Shown: positions 47,561-56,620, numbered from the stretch's first letter. The stretch: 64,000 nucleotides of DNA from Desulfobaculum xiamenense (GCF_011927665.1 NZ_JAATJA010000004.1:176878-240877), one strand, 5' to 3'. Made by a program: numbers and translations. Notes: a model not told the origin generated them from the sequence alone.

Positions 47561-47977
47561 ATGAAGATCGCGTTCCCCACCAAAACGGTCAACGGCGGAG
47601 CCGTCGTGGACAGCCATTTCGGTCATTGCGAATATTTCACCGTCGTCACCATCGACGATGCAACACGCTGCGAAGTCGCGCGGGTGCGCATGGACGCCCC
47701 CGAGGGCTGCGGCTGCAAGTCCAATGTGGCCGAGCTTCTGGCAGCGGACGGCGTGAGCGTGATGCTCGCGGGCAACATGGGCCAGGGTGCCGTGGACCGG
47801 CTTGCCGGTGTGGGCGTGCAGGTCATCCGTGGTTGCGACGGCGGCATCGACGACATTCTGTTGCGCTGGCTGGCCGGAGAGGTCGAGGACAACGCGGAAA
47901 TCTGCGCCCATCATGACGAAGATGGCCATGGTTGTCATCATTCCCATGAGCCCGTGTCCCTCGAACCGCTCGCCTGA
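47561..47977 (+). CDS. NifX/NifB-type cofactor-binding domain protein with His-rich tail
   Basis: A 138-aa protein of the dinitrogenase iron-molybdenum-cofactor biosynthesis family: MKIAFPTKTVNGGAVVDSHFGHCEYFTVVTIDD and LAGNMGQGAVDRLAGVGVQVIRGCDGGIDDILLRWLAG are diagnostic. In sulfate reducers without nitrogenase this fold includes the Mo-Cu orange protein and related metal carriers. The extra C-terminus HHDEDGHGCHHSHEP is His-rich and likely metal-binding. GGAGAGAG precedes the ATG. Starts a four-gene cluster through 49517. Confidence 0.9.
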   Translation: MKIAFPTKTVNGGAVVDSHFGHCEYFTVVTIDDATRCEVARVRMDAPEGCGCKSNVAELLAADGVSVMLAGNMGQGAVDRLAGVGVQVIRGCDGGIDDILLRWLAGEVEDNAEICAHHDEDGHGCHHSHEPVSLEPLA

Positions 47978-47979
47978 TC

Positions 47980-48291
47980 ATGCCTTGCGCAGCCGAGATC
48001 CGCGTGAAGCGGTATCCGCTGGACGCGAAGCTGGCCTTTTTCCGGCTTGAGGTGTCCGACGAGACGAACGTCGCCGGACTCGTGCATCTCGTGGAGCGGC
48101 TGGAGCGGGCCGTGGCCGAGTACACGTCCGAGACCAAGGTGACCTTGACCAGCGACGGTGGAACGTTCATCGTCGTTTTTCTTACAGACAAACAGCCCAT
48201 AGACAAGGCGGGCATGGAGACGCTGGCCGCCGAGGTCGTGCGCTGCCATGCCGGAGCCGGGGCTTCCCCAGAGCAAGGAAACGATACATGA
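47980..48291 (+). CDS. Uncharacterised 103-aa protein
   Basis: No family recognised. It starts [56 protein letters not shown] and lacks a signal or membrane segments; a mixed alpha/beta domain is likely. It begins two bases after the NifX-like gene and overlaps the YchJ gene by four bases (ATGA), so all three are probably translated as a unit. Confidence 0.75.
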   Translation: MPCAAEIRVKRYPLDAKLAFFRLEVSDETNVAGLVHLVERLERAVAEYTSETKVTLTSDGGTFIVVFLTDKQPIDKAGMETLAAEVVRCHAGAGASPEQGNDT

Positions 48292-48782
48292 GCATTGAGA
48301 ATTGTCCCTGCGGTTCGGGCCGCGCTTACGCCGAGTGCTGCGAACCCCACATCACCGGAGCGACACCCGCGCCCACGGCCGAGGCGCTCATGCGTGCCCG
48401 CTACACCGCGTTTAGCGTCGGCGCGTTGGATTATCTGCATGACACCCTTTCCGAGAAGAAGAGGCATCTGCACGATCCCGAAGCTGTGAAGCAGTGGGCC
48501 GAGACCAGCACATGGCTGGGCCTCGAAGTGCATGGCGTGATGGGCGGTGGCGAGAATGACGAGACCGGCGAGGTCGATTTCACCGCCACCTTCGAGCAGA
48601 AGGGTGTGCGTCAGCAGCATTCCGAACTGAGCCAGTTCCACCGCGAGAACGGCCTGTGGGTATATGCCGATGGCCGCGTGCGCGGCAATCCCACCGTGCG
48701 CCGCGAGGAGCCGAAGATCGGCCGCAACGATCCCTGCCCCTGCGGCAGTGGGCGTAAGTACAAGAAGTGCTGCGGCCGCTAG
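48288..48782 (+). CDS. YchJ-family protein with two SEC-C zinc motifs
   Basis: 164-aa soluble protein. The N-terminal [13 protein letters not shown] and C-terminal [16 protein letters not shown] are zinc-binding SEC-C motifs; between them lies the YchJ core ([56 protein letters not shown]). SEC-C segments bind ribosomes or chaperones in SecA. The exact role of YchJ is not settled. ATG overlaps the previous stop. Confidence 0.92.
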   Translation: MSIENCPCGSGRAYAECCEPHITGATPAPTAEALMRARYTAFSVGALDYLHDTLSEKKRHLHDPEAVKQWAETSTWLGLEVHGVMGGGENDETGEVDFTATFEQKGVRQQHSELSQFHRENGLWVYADGRVRGNPTVRREEPKIGRNDPCPCGSGRKYKKCCGR

Positions 48783-48791
48783 CGGTGGGCG

Positions 48792-49517
48792 ATGAGTGAC
48801 GCGTCGCCCGCGGGTGGCTGGCCACCGGCCCATAGCGTGCGCGAAAGCCGTCGCGCACGGCGGGTCACCTTGCGGGTGACGGCTCGTCGCGGGCTTGAAA
48901 TCGTGGTGCCGGAAGGCTTCGACCATTCGCGCATTCCTGCTATCATCGAGGGTCGGGCCGAGTGGATCGAGCGGGTCTTTCGGAGTCTCGAACGCCGGGG
49001 CATCGTCCCCGGCGAAGCTCCGATGATTCCGCAATCCCTCGATCTCGCCGCGTGCGGGGAGCGCTGGTCCCTTGAGACGCTGGCGCGCCCCGGCACGTCG
49101 GCCCGGCTGACGCAGGCCGGGCCCCGTCGCCTGCTTTTGGTCAACGGGAGTGGGGAAGACGGTCCGCGTCTCGTGCGGGCATGGCTTCAGGACCAGGCCC
49201 GCGCGGTGCTGGTTCCTTGGCTGCGCGAATTGTCCGCCGAATTGGACTTGCCCTTCGAGCGCGCGCAGGTGCGCGGCCAGAAGACCCGCTGGGGCAGTTG
49301 CTCCGGTCGCGGGACCATAAGCCTCAATTTCAACATCCTCTTCCTGTCGCCGGAACTGGCGCGCTATGTGCTGGTTCACGAGCTTTGCCACATCCGACAC
49401 ATGGACCATTCGCAGAATTTCTGGCGTTTGGTCGCGCGGTTCGAACCGCGCTGGGCCGAACTGGACGCCGAATTGTCGCGCTCCGGCCGGCGTGTTCCCG
49501 TGTGGCTCGGACTCTGA
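48792..49517 (+). CDS. YgjP/DUF45-type zinc metalloprotease-like protein
   Basis: 241-aa protein of the M48-like DUF45/WLM group. KTRWGSCSGRGTISLNFNILFLSPELARYVLVHELCHIRHMDHSQNFW contains the HELCH zinc helix (about residues 197-201) and the downstream His of MDHSQNFW. An N-terminal basic segment and a proline-rich linker precede it. Follows ychJ by nine bases. Activity on proteins has not been shown generally for the family. Confidence 0.9.
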   Translation: MSDASPAGGWPPAHSVRESRRARRVTLRVTARRGLEIVVPEGFDHSRIPAIIEGRAEWIERVFRSLERRGIVPGEAPMIPQSLDLAACGERWSLETLARPGTSARLTQAGPRRLLLVNGSGEDGPRLVRAWLQDQARAVLVPWLRELSAELDLPFERAQVRGQKTRWGSCSGRGTISLNFNILFLSPELARYVLVHELCHIRHMDHSQNFWRLVARFEPRWAELDAELSRSGRRVPVWLGL

Positions 49518-49734
49518 AGCGACGGAAAAGTCGCCTTGGTCGACGCTCGCGTATCCGTTTACGGAGTGCATGGCCACTGGCGCTTCGTCGGAAGTGCGAC
49601 GCAATGCCACGTCGAAAATGGGCAAAAGGATATGCGGCCCTTGCAAAGCGCAAGTGCCTGGAATAGTGATGGGCTTACTGGAACGACATCAACAGCGCCG
49701 AAGACAGTGGCGTTGAGGCGGAGAGTGGAGTCCG
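49518..49734. other. Short gene-free gap before mgtC
   Basis: 217 bases. A GCGAC-N6-GTCGC hairpin lies near 49522-49537; nothing else is recognisable. It would form the leader of mgtC. Confidence 0.35.
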
Positions 49735-50460
49735 ATGGTTATTCTGAACGATATCATACTTCATCTGCCCGCGTGGGGCGATTCGCTGGTGAAGATCGCC
49801 GTGGCGGGCGCCCTTGGCGGGGCCATTGGCTGGGAGCGCGAGGCGCACGGTCAGGCCGCCGGTTTTAGGACGAACATCCTCGTCGCCCTTGGCGCATGCC
49901 TCATGATGCAGCTCTCCATGGAGATGGAGGTCATGTATCGGCATTTGAGCCAGATGAGTGTCGTCCGGCTGGACCCTTCGCGCATCGCGTCCTACGCCAT
50001 CGCCAGTATGGGCTTCCTTGGCGCTGGTGCCATCATCAAGGGCCGGGGCACCGTGCGTGGGCTGACCACGGCGGCCAGCCTGTGGATGGTCACGGGCATC
50101 GGCCTGTGCGTGGGTGCCGGGTTCATCATGCCCTCGGTGATGGTCACGCTGATCAGTCTTGTTTTGCTGTCCGGCCTTGGGCACAAGCTGACGCGTACCA
50201 TCCATCAGGATCTCTATTCGCTGCTCACCGTGACTTGCCATTGCCCGCTGACCACGCTCAAGCATTTGCGCAACGTGCTCGAAATGTACGGCGTGCAGAT
50301 TCATACCGTGAACTGCCATAAGGATGTGAAGGACGGGCTGGCGACCTACAGGCTGCGCCTGCTGTCCAAGGATGACATTCCGCGTGCGCAGATCATGGGC
50401 GATCTGCTGCACCTTGAGGGGCTGGAGTCCCTGTCGTGGGAGGAGGCCGACGTTCCCTGA
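49735..50460 (+). CDS. MgtC/SapB-family membrane protein
   Basis: 241-aa inner-membrane protein with the family core AGALGGAIGWEREAHGQAAGFRTNILVALGACLMM (about residues 20-60), MGFLGAGAIIKGRGTVRGLTTAASLWMVTGIGLCVGAGF and a cytoplasmic ACT-like C-terminal domain (about 150-241). Family members tune ATP synthase or Mg-related physiology in pathogens; the role in free-living anaerobes is unknown. Convergent with cheX. Confidence 0.92.
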   Translation: MVILNDIILHLPAWGDSLVKIAVAGALGGAIGWEREAHGQAAGFRTNILVALGACLMMQLSMEMEVMYRHLSQMSVVRLDPSRIASYAIASMGFLGAGAIIKGRGTVRGLTTAASLWMVTGIGLCVGAGFIMPSVMVTLISLVLLSGLGHKLTRTIHQDLYSLLTVTCHCPLTTLKHLRNVLEMYGVQIHTVNCHKDVKDGLATYRLRLLSKDDIPRAQIMGDLLHLEGLESLSWEEADVP

Positions 50461-50477
50461 TTCGGGAGCTCGGTTCG

Positions 50478-50981
50478 TCAGGCGCGCAGTCTCGCGTCCG
50501 TCGTTGTCTCGCCGAAGCAGACCTCGACGGTGACGTCGCCAAACATGGTGGCGAAGCTGAGCCCGAGGATGGGCCCGTCCGCGCAATGCGTGATGGGGTG
50601 TCCCGGTCCGGAAAGCACGGTGGGGATGCCCGCGCGGTAGGAACTGCCCTGAGCGGCCAGTCCCTGTCTGGCCTGACCGGAGATCATGTTCGTGATTTCG
50701 CCCACCGCGTCGCGCACGTCTTCCGATATCTCGTCGAACGTTTCCCCCAGCATTCTTCCCGCGATTTCGAGCGCCGCCCTTCTGGCGAAGGTCACGGCGA
50801 CGGTTCCGGGGCGCTCTCCGGTAAGCGGAATGAGTCCCGTCACGTCTCCATTGGCGGTGCTATCTTTCTTGATGAAGGGCTTTCCGGGCCGGGCCTGAAC
50901 CTTGGCCATGGTCCCGAGGACGTCGATCACGCTCGCAAGGAACGGGTTGACGATGTTCACGTCAATACGCTGCATATTCAT
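50478..50981 (-). CDS. cheX: Chemotaxis phosphatase CheX
   Basis: 167-aa CheX/CheC-type phosphatase that dephosphorylates CheY-P. NPFLASVIDVLGTMAKVQ opens the fold, and DAVGEITNMISGQARQGL carries the catalytic E-x-x-N pair; SGPGHPI and GLSFATMFGDVTVEVCF complete the domain. Two ATGs fit (50981 or 50975); AAGGA is better spaced for the second. No other che gene adjoins it. Transcription is governed by a c-di-GMP-I riboswitch just upstream, so its expression should respond to cyclic-di-GMP. Confidence 0.92.
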   Translation of the reverse strand: MNMQRIDVNIVNPFLASVIDVLGTMAKVQARPGKPFIKKDSTANGDVTGLIPLTGERPGTVAVTFARRAALEIAGRMLGETFDEISEDVRDAVGEITNMISGQARQGLAAQGSSYRAGIPTVLSGPGHPITHCADGPILGLSFATMFGDVTVEVCFGETTTDARLRA

Positions 50982-51050
50982 GAATCCTTCGCGATGCCCG
51001 TGGTATCGGGCAGATTTTTTCTGAAGCAACGCGACGTGACGGCGGGCAAG

Positions 51051-51073
51051 AAAAAAACGGCCGGGTGGCCGTT
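51051..51073 (-). terminator. Riboswitch-controlled terminator before cheX
   Basis: AACGGCC-GGGT-GGCCGTT hairpin (51056-51073) followed on the minus strand by T7. It lies between the c-di-GMP aptamer and the cheX start, with an alternative hairpin GCGGGACGC / GCGTTCCGC (51091-51127) between them. Confidence 0.88.
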
Positions 51074-51121
51074 TCGGGTGGGCGTGCGGTGCGGGACGCT
51101 TTTGCCCATTGGGCGTGTGCG

Positions 51122-51203
51122 TTCCGCGAAGGCAACCCGGCTGCCTCCTGTGGAGGCCCGTGGCTTTCCGTCCCCGCCTCGCGGCGGGTTTGGCGTTGTC
51201 TGC
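51122..51203 (-). ncRNA. Cyclic-di-GMP-I (GEMM) riboswitch aptamer upstream of cheX
   Basis: Read on the minus strand, the RNA has the GEMM hallmarks in order: GCCAAACC, a stem CCCGCC-GCGA-GGCGGG capped by a GNRA tetraloop, then GGGACGGAAAGCCACGGGCCT, a second arm ending GGAGGCAGCC, and GGGTTGCC. These correspond position for position to the ligand-binding junction of the Vc2 class (tetraloop arm, GGGACGCAAAGCC segment, receptor arm, closing strand). The promoter (51211-51240) starts RNA at its 5' edge, and a terminator follows, so ligand binding should control read-through into cheX. The sign (on or off) cannot be told by eye. Confidence 0.9.
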
Positions 51204-51210
51204 GAGGGGC

Positions 51211-51240
51211 AACCTATGCATTTCGGTATGCAGTCGTCAA
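51211..51240 (-). promoter_or_regulatory. Promoter of the riboswitch-cheX unit
   Basis: TTGACG (51235-51240), 18 bases, TAGGTT (51211-51216) on the minus strand; the spacer contains a TGCAT-N6-ATGCA dyad. Confidence 0.65.
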
Positions 51241-51325
51241 CACGTTTGTATGGCGTACCCGGTTGGCCCTGTTGCACGGGGTGCGCCAAGGCGAGCGGAA
51301 CACGTAGCGAGTGGCTCGGAGGGTC

Positions 51326-51353
51326 TTGAATTTTCGTCGGTATGTGCGACAAT
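51326..51353 (+). promoter_or_regulatory. Promoter of the atypical kinase operon with a direct repeat
   Basis: TTGAAT (51326-51331), 16 bases, GACAAT (51348-51353) on the plus strand. The tandem TGTGCGACAA-TGTGCGATAG (about 51343-51362) overlaps the -10 with one helical turn periodicity and could be a regulator site. Confidence 0.55.
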
Positions 51354-51413
51354 GTGCGATAGTGGACCGTGTTCCGTTTTGCATGACAACCGAAGCATTG
51401 CCATGGGAGCGTC

Positions 51414-52814
51414 ATGTCCAAAGATCGCAATCGCGCATGTCCGGCGCCGGAGGACTGGGCTGACGCCGGGGAGTCCGGCTCGGAGATCGTGCGCCGCATT
51501 CGTACCCGCATCCTGCGCAAGGTCTGCGACTACAGCCGCTACGAGTTCGAGGCCTCCAAAAGCAGCGCCCTGAACATCTTTTTCGATCTCGTGCAGGAAT
51601 TCGAGCGCGAAAGCGATTTTCACGCGGTCTGCGTCAGCGTTCCCAAGGTCATCTTCGGTCTCGACGCGTCACTGTATCTCCTATCCCCCGAATCCGTCCT
51701 GCGCTGCGTGCACAGCACCGCGCCTTCGGCGTCGCCGCCCTTTGACGGGGACGCCCTGCCTTCCGAGCCCGTGGATGTTAACGGGCGGTTTTGCTGCCCC
51801 ATTCGTGGCAACCATCGCTTCATCGACCAGTTGCCCTTCGTCCCCCGCGACGACGTGATCGGATACATCGAGATTCGCCACGGCGGCACGTTCACCGATC
51901 GGGACCGCCTGTTCTGGGAAAAGTTCGCCAACCGCATCGGCTTCCAGCAGCATCTGCGCATGATCCACGGCGCGAACAGGCGGCATTTGGCCTTCATTCG
52001 GAATTTGGTCAAGGACATCGGGCATAATGTCATCGTTCCCAACATGTATTTCAAGCTCTTTTTTGGGCGGCTCAAGCGCAGCATCGACACCCTCGGCGCG
52101 CTGTGCGACGAGGGCGGCGAGGCGCTCACGCGGCCCCTTGGCGAGAGCTGCGACGATCTGCGCGAACTGCACGCCCAGCTCGAAGCACAGTATCTGGAGA
52201 TAGCCCGCCACTACGAGCAGACGAGCCTGTATCTCGAAACGTTGCTCCGGCAGAGCCATTTCGAGAAAGGGCGCTATGTTCTGGAGCGCCGTCCCTGCCA
52301 CCTGCCGCTACGCATCATCGAGCCGCAGCTCGTCCAGCACGAGAGCCGCTTTCAGGACCGGGCCATAACCGTGGTTCCCGGCCTGCGCGACGTGCCGGAC
52401 CACCGGCTGGAGGTGCAGGTGGATGTGGGCCTCATGGCTCAGGTCTTTTCCAACCTGTTCTCCAACGCCGCGAAGTACGCCGCAGTGGGGGATGGCGAGG
52501 CCGCTGCGGGACGGCAGATTTCGGTTGGCTGGGAGCTGCTGCCTCACTTTTTTGAGGCGACCGGAGAAGACGGGCTGTGTGTGGCCGTGGGGTCTTCCGG
52601 GCCAGCGGTGAATCCGGCCGACGTGCCGAAGCTTTTCGATCCGGGATTTCGCGGTTCCAACGCCGGGGAGGCCGAAGGAAGCGGACACGGGCTGTTCTTT
52701 GTGCGCCAGATTGTGGAACTGCACGGTGGCGTCGTGGGCTATCGCCGTCGGGGCGGCATGAACGAATTCTATATGGTCCTGCCCATAGGCAACGGCGAAG
52801 GGAGTTCGATGTGA
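51414..52814 (+). CDS. GAF-domain histidine-kinase-like protein with degenerate catalytic boxes
   Basis: 466-aa soluble protein. A GAF-like sensor (about 60-170) is followed by a dimerisation helix in which the expected H-E-x-N-P reads DIGHNVIVPNM, and an ATPase-like domain. N-box QVFSNLFSNAAKY and G2 GSGHGLFFVRQIVELHGG are present, but the G1 position VGSSGPAVNP lacks the ATP-binding Asp. It may be a weak kinase, a phosphatase or a scaffold. Its stop shares one base with the next gene (TGATG). Confidence 0.85.
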   Translation: MSKDRNRACPAPEDWADAGESGSEIVRRIRTRILRKVCDYSRYEFEASKSSALNIFFDLVQEFERESDFHAVCVSVPKVIFGLDASLYLLSPESVLRCVHSTAPSASPPFDGDALPSEPVDVNGRFCCPIRGNHRFIDQLPFVPRDDVIGYIEIRHGGTFTDRDRLFWEKFANRIGFQQHLRMIHGANRRHLAFIRNLVKDIGHNVIVPNMYFKLFFGRLKRSIDTLGALCDEGGEALTRPLGESCDDLRELHAQLEAQYLEIARHYEQTSLYLETLLRQSHFEKGRYVLERRPCHLPLRIIEPQLVQHESRFQDRAITVVPGLRDVPDHRLEVQVDVGLMAQVFSNLFSNAAKYAAVGDGEAAAGRQISVGWELLPHFFEATGEDGLCVAVGSSGPAVNPADVPKLFDPGFRGSNAGEAEGSGHGLFFVRQIVELHGGVVGYRRRGGMNEFYMVLPIGNGEGSSM

Positions 52815-54268
52815 TGGTCAACTCGCGCGACATACGCATCCTGAGCATCGAGGACGAACTGCGGGTGCGCGAATCCATTGTGGATTGGCTGGGCGATAGC
52901 GGCTATTCCATGCTTGAGGCCGAGGACGGCATCGTCGGGGTGGAGACCTTCAAGCGTGAACGCCCGGACCTCGTGCTGCTCGACATGGGGCTTCCCGGCC
53001 TGAACGGGCTGGAGGTGCTGGCGTCCATCCATGCGGCGTCGCCGGATACGCCGGTGATCATCGTTTCGGCCAAGGCCGACATCAGCGACGCCATAAGCGC
53101 CTTCAAGGCCGGAGCGTGGGACTACATCACCAAGCCCATCGTCAACTTCGATATTCTTGAGCAGACCATCCGCAACTGCCTTGAGCGCAAGGATCTGCGC
53201 GAGGCCGTGCGCCGTGCGCAGGAACGCTACCAGCGCCTCGTGCAGAATCTGCCGGTCGTCATTTTTTCGCTTACGCCGCAGATGCGGCTGGATTTCATTA
53301 ACGACACCTGTGAGGGCATTCTCGGATATCCGCCCGAGGAGGCCATGGCCGAAGCTGGATGGATCATTGAGCATACGGTGGTGGAGGATCGGGAGGGGCT
53401 TGAAAAGGCGCTACGGCGGGGCTTCGATGGCGAAGAATTTTTGCATGAGTTCCGTTTCGAGCACCGCAAGGGCTACCTCGTGTATCTGCGTGCGCGGTCC
53501 ATGCCTATGGACGAGGAGCGCGCCGATTCCGGGCCGCACGTCCACGGCGTCATCACCGACGTCACCGAGCGGCAGTTCCTCGACAAGGTGCTCATCCAGC
53601 GTGAAAAGCTCAACACCCTCGGCGCGATATCCCACGAACTCGCCCACGAGATACGCAATCCGCTCATGGCCCTTGGCGGCTTCGCCCGTGTGCTCGCGCG
53701 CAAGCATCCGGATATGGCTGAGATAGAGGTCATCGTCTCGGAGACAAAACGCATCGAGGAACTCATGAACCGCATCAGTTCCTATCTCGCTCCGGTGCCG
53801 GTGAAGAGCCGCATCTGTTCTGTGAATGCGCTTTTGACCTTCTGCCTCGACCGTCTTGCCTCGTCGTCGGCTCGTGGGAATCTGGACATCGTGAATCGTC
53901 TGGCCAGCGACCTGCCCGCCATCAAGTCCGATTCCGATCTGCTGACCGAAACGTTTTACAACATCCTCAATCACATCCTGTCCTCCGTCACCGGGAAGGG
54001 GCGGCTCATGCTCAGCACGCGCGAGATAGCCGGGCATGTCGTGGTTGGCTTCGATGTCACCGCGCCAGCCGACACCGACCTCACGCGCGAGCAGGAGCTT
54101 CTGATCCTGCCCTTTGACGGTGAAGGCTCATCCGTGAGTCTTGCCGTGAGCTTTCGCAATCTCAAGAACCTTGGCGGGCATCTCTCCTTCGAGCGTAAGA
54201 ATGGCACCGTGTCGTTCACGGTTTCGTTGCCCAAGATATTGCCGCAGGGCGTCGACGCCGCCCAATGA
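52814..54268 (+). CDS. Response regulator-PAS-histidine-kinase hybrid, degenerate ATPase
   Basis: 484-aa soluble protein. The N-terminal receiver has the phospho-acceptor Asp in LVLLDMGLPGLNG and Lys in YITKPI; a PAS domain (about 140-255) and a HisKA helix with intact HEIRNPLMALGGFARVL follow. In the ATPase region the G1 DxGxG is replaced by FDVTAPADT and the G2 by GEGSSVSLAVSFRN, so ATP binding is doubtful. ATG 52814 (GGGAG upstream) overlaps the previous stop by one base, coupling it to the atypical kinase. Possibly the two proteins act as a phosphotransfer pair. Confidence 0.85.
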   Translation: MVNSRDIRILSIEDELRVRESIVDWLGDSGYSMLEAEDGIVGVETFKRERPDLVLLDMGLPGLNGLEVLASIHAASPDTPVIIVSAKADISDAISAFKAGAWDYITKPIVNFDILEQTIRNCLERKDLREAVRRAQERYQRLVQNLPVVIFSLTPQMRLDFINDTCEGILGYPPEEAMAEAGWIIEHTVVEDREGLEKALRRGFDGEEFLHEFRFEHRKGYLVYLRARSMPMDEERADSGPHVHGVITDVTERQFLDKVLIQREKLNTLGAISHELAHEIRNPLMALGGFARVLARKHPDMAEIEVIVSETKRIEELMNRISSYLAPVPVKSRICSVNALLTFCLDRLASSSARGNLDIVNRLASDLPAIKSDSDLLTETFYNILNHILSSVTGKGRLMLSTREIAGHVVVGFDVTAPADTDLTREQELLILPFDGEGSSVSLAVSFRNLKNLGGHLSFERKNGTVSFTVSLPKILPQGVDAAQ

Positions 54269-54436
54269 CACATCGGTCGCCGCAGGCGATTCGTAAATTT
54301 CGGTGAATTCGCGGGGAGTTGGCTGTGAGTGCCCACTCGCGGAAAAACCTTGTGTCTTGTGGATAAATGCCGAGTTGAGGTACAGTTGTATGGACTCCCA
54401 GCTCCGGGAGGAGACGCAACGCTCAGGAGGCCGTGC

Positions 54437-56593
54437 ATGCTCAAGAATATGAAACTGGGGAACAAGATTGGCCTGAGCATTTGCTCGGCCATGATCGTCA
54501 TTCTGGTCGTCTATTCCTTCATCGTGGTCTCGCGTACGAGGGATATGTCGACCCGCGCGGCAGAGAACATGGCGCAGCAGATGGCGGTCAGATATGGCAA
54601 CCAGGTCAAGAACAGCATCGAGAAGGCGCTCGATGCGTGCCTGTCTACCGGTGCGGCCTTCATCGCCATGAGCGAACACAAGGAAGATGTCAGCCGTGAC
54701 ATGGTGGACGAGGTCCAGCGTCGGGTGACTCTGTCCGATGAGACGTTCTTCGGCATTCAGGCCGTGTTCGAACCCAATGCCCTGGATGGGCGCGATGCAG
54801 ATTACGTGGGTGTGAAGCCGTGGTACGGTCCCAATGGCCGCTATGGCCCGTATTTCTTCAGAAAGGATGGCGGGTTGGCTGCCGAAGACCTCATCCAGTA
54901 CGATCCAGACCATACCCGTGCGTGGTACAAGGGACCGCGTGACACGCGCGCTCCGGTGCTCACCGAACCCTACACCACCACCGTCGTCGATGAGATTCTG
55001 GCCACAGTCAGCGTGCCCATGATCAACGGTGGGAATTTCATTGGCATCGTGGGCATCGACTTCACCATTGGCGCGTTTCAGGTGATGGTGGACAGCATCC
55101 GTCCGCTTGAAACCGGATATGCAACCGTCGTGTCCCACAAGGGCTATTGTGTCGCCCACAAGTTCGAACAGGTCGTGAGCAAGAATATTTCCGAGGCCTT
55201 TCCTGAGGCAGCAGCCAAGGAACTGCTGGCCGCCGTGGGTGCGGGCAAGCGGTGGCAAGGACAGGTCGTTTCGCCGCTGGATGGTGTGGAATATCTGTTT
55301 CTGTTCGAGCCCATCGTCATTGCCGGAACATCCACGCCGTGGGCTATCGGCATCGCGCTGCCGGTGGAGAAGATTTACTACGACGCGAATAGATTTATGA
55401 CGCTCAGCATCTGGCTGTCCGCCGGTGCCGTGGCGGTCATTATCATTATCGTGCTGCTCATCGCCCGTTCCATTTCCCGACCTATCGGGGTGCTGGTCAA
55501 CGCGGCCGAAGCCATTTCCACGGGTGATTTCAAGTCCATGCCCGACGAATCCGGATTCGGCGGCGAACTGCTCACCCTGCATGGCGCGCTGGCGCGCATG
55601 GTGGGGAACCTTGCCGATCTCATCCGCACTGCCGAGGACAAGACCGCCGAGGCCGAGGAGCAGACCGCCAAGGCCTCGGTCGCCCTGCGCGAGGCCGAGG
55701 AAGCCCGGTCCATGGCCGAGAATGCGCGCCGCGAAGGCATGCTGCACGCTGCGAACCAACTGGAGGGCATTGTCCATCGCATCACCTCTGCGTCCGAGGA
55801 ACTGGCCGCGCAGGTCGAGGAATCCAGTCGTGGTTCGGACATCCAGCGCGAACGTACGTCCGAGGCCGCCACGGCCATGGAGCAGATGAACGCCTCGGTG
55901 CTCGAAGTGGCGAGCAATGCGGGTAAGACGGCCGAAAACGCCGAGGAAGCCCGCCGCAACGCCGAAGAGGGCGGCAAGATCGTCGAGCAGGTGGTCCAGA
56001 GCATCCTGCGTCTCGAATCCGAGACCGAGCGCATGGTGGACGGACTCAACGTGCTTGGCACGCAGGCCGAGGATATCGGCAAGGTCATGACCGTCATCAC
56101 CGACATCGCGGATCAGACCAACCTGCTGGCCCTCAACGCGGCCATCGAGGCGGCCCGCGCCGGTGACGCGGGACGCGGCTTCGCCGTCGTCGCCGACGAG
56201 GTGCGAAAGCTCGCCGAAAAGACCATGGCCGCCACCAAGGAGGTCGGCGACGCCGTGTCCGCCATTCAGGACGGAACACGAAACAACATCAAGGGAATGC
56301 ACGAGACCGCCGAAACTGTCACCGCGACCACGGAGCTTGGACGCAAGGCGGGTGATTCCCTTCGTCTCATCGTTGGCATCGTGGAGGAAACGGCCGATCA
56401 GGTTCGCGCCATTGCCACGGCCAGCGAAGAGCAGTCCGCCGCGTCGGAGGAAATCAACCGCAGCACCGACGAGGTCAACCGCATCGCTAGCGATACCGCA
56501 GAGGCCATGCGCCAGTCCGCGCAGGCTGTGACCGATCTGGCCATGCTCGCCGACGAACTCCAGAAGCTCATCGAACAGATGAAGGACGTCTAG
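54437..56593 (+). CDS. Methyl-accepting chemotaxis protein with dCACHE sensor
   Basis: 718-aa chemoreceptor. Membrane segment at 12-34 (IGLSICSAMIVILVVYSFIVV), periplasmic dCACHE domain (about 40-320, with EDLIQYDPDHTRAWYKGPRDT and FIGIVGIDFTIGAF), second membrane segment near 320-345 (IWLSAGAVAVIIIIVLLIA), HAMP, then the coiled-coil signalling domain with the hairpin tip ITDIADQTNLLALNAAIEAARAGDAGRGFAVVADEVRKLAEKT. No CheR-tethering pentapeptide is seen. AGGAGG six bases before ATG 54437 fixes the start. It follows the two atypical kinases. Confidence 0.93.
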   Translation: MLKNMKLGNKIGLSICSAMIVILVVYSFIVVSRTRDMSTRAAENMAQQMAVRYGNQVKNSIEKALDACLSTGAAFIAMSEHKEDVSRDMVDEVQRRVTLSDETFFGIQAVFEPNALDGRDADYVGVKPWYGPNGRYGPYFFRKDGGLAAEDLIQYDPDHTRAWYKGPRDTRAPVLTEPYTTTVVDEILATVSVPMINGGNFIGIVGIDFTIGAFQVMVDSIRPLETGYATVVSHKGYCVAHKFEQVVSKNISEAFPEAAAKELLAAVGAGKRWQGQVVSPLDGVEYLFLFEPIVIAGTSTPWAIGIALPVEKIYYDANRFMTLSIWLSAGAVAVIIIIVLLIARSISRPIGVLVNAAEAISTGDFKSMPDESGFGGELLTLHGALARMVGNLADLIRTAEDKTAEAEEQTAKASVALREAEEARSMAENARREGMLHAANQLEGIVHRITSASEELAAQVEESSRGSDIQRERTSEAATAMEQMNASVLEVASNAGKTAENAEEARRNAEEGGKIVEQVVQSILRLESETERMVDGLNVLGTQAEDIGKVMTVITDIADQTNLLALNAAIEAARAGDAGRGFAVVADEVRKLAEKTMAATKEVGDAVSAIQDGTRNNIKGMHETAETVTATTELGRKAGDSLRLIVGIVEETADQVRAIATASEEQSAASEEINRSTDEVNRIASDTAEAMRQSAQAVTDLAMLADELQKLIEQMKDV

Positions 56594-56620
56594 CCGAGAG
56601 GCTCATGCCGCATGTGTAGA

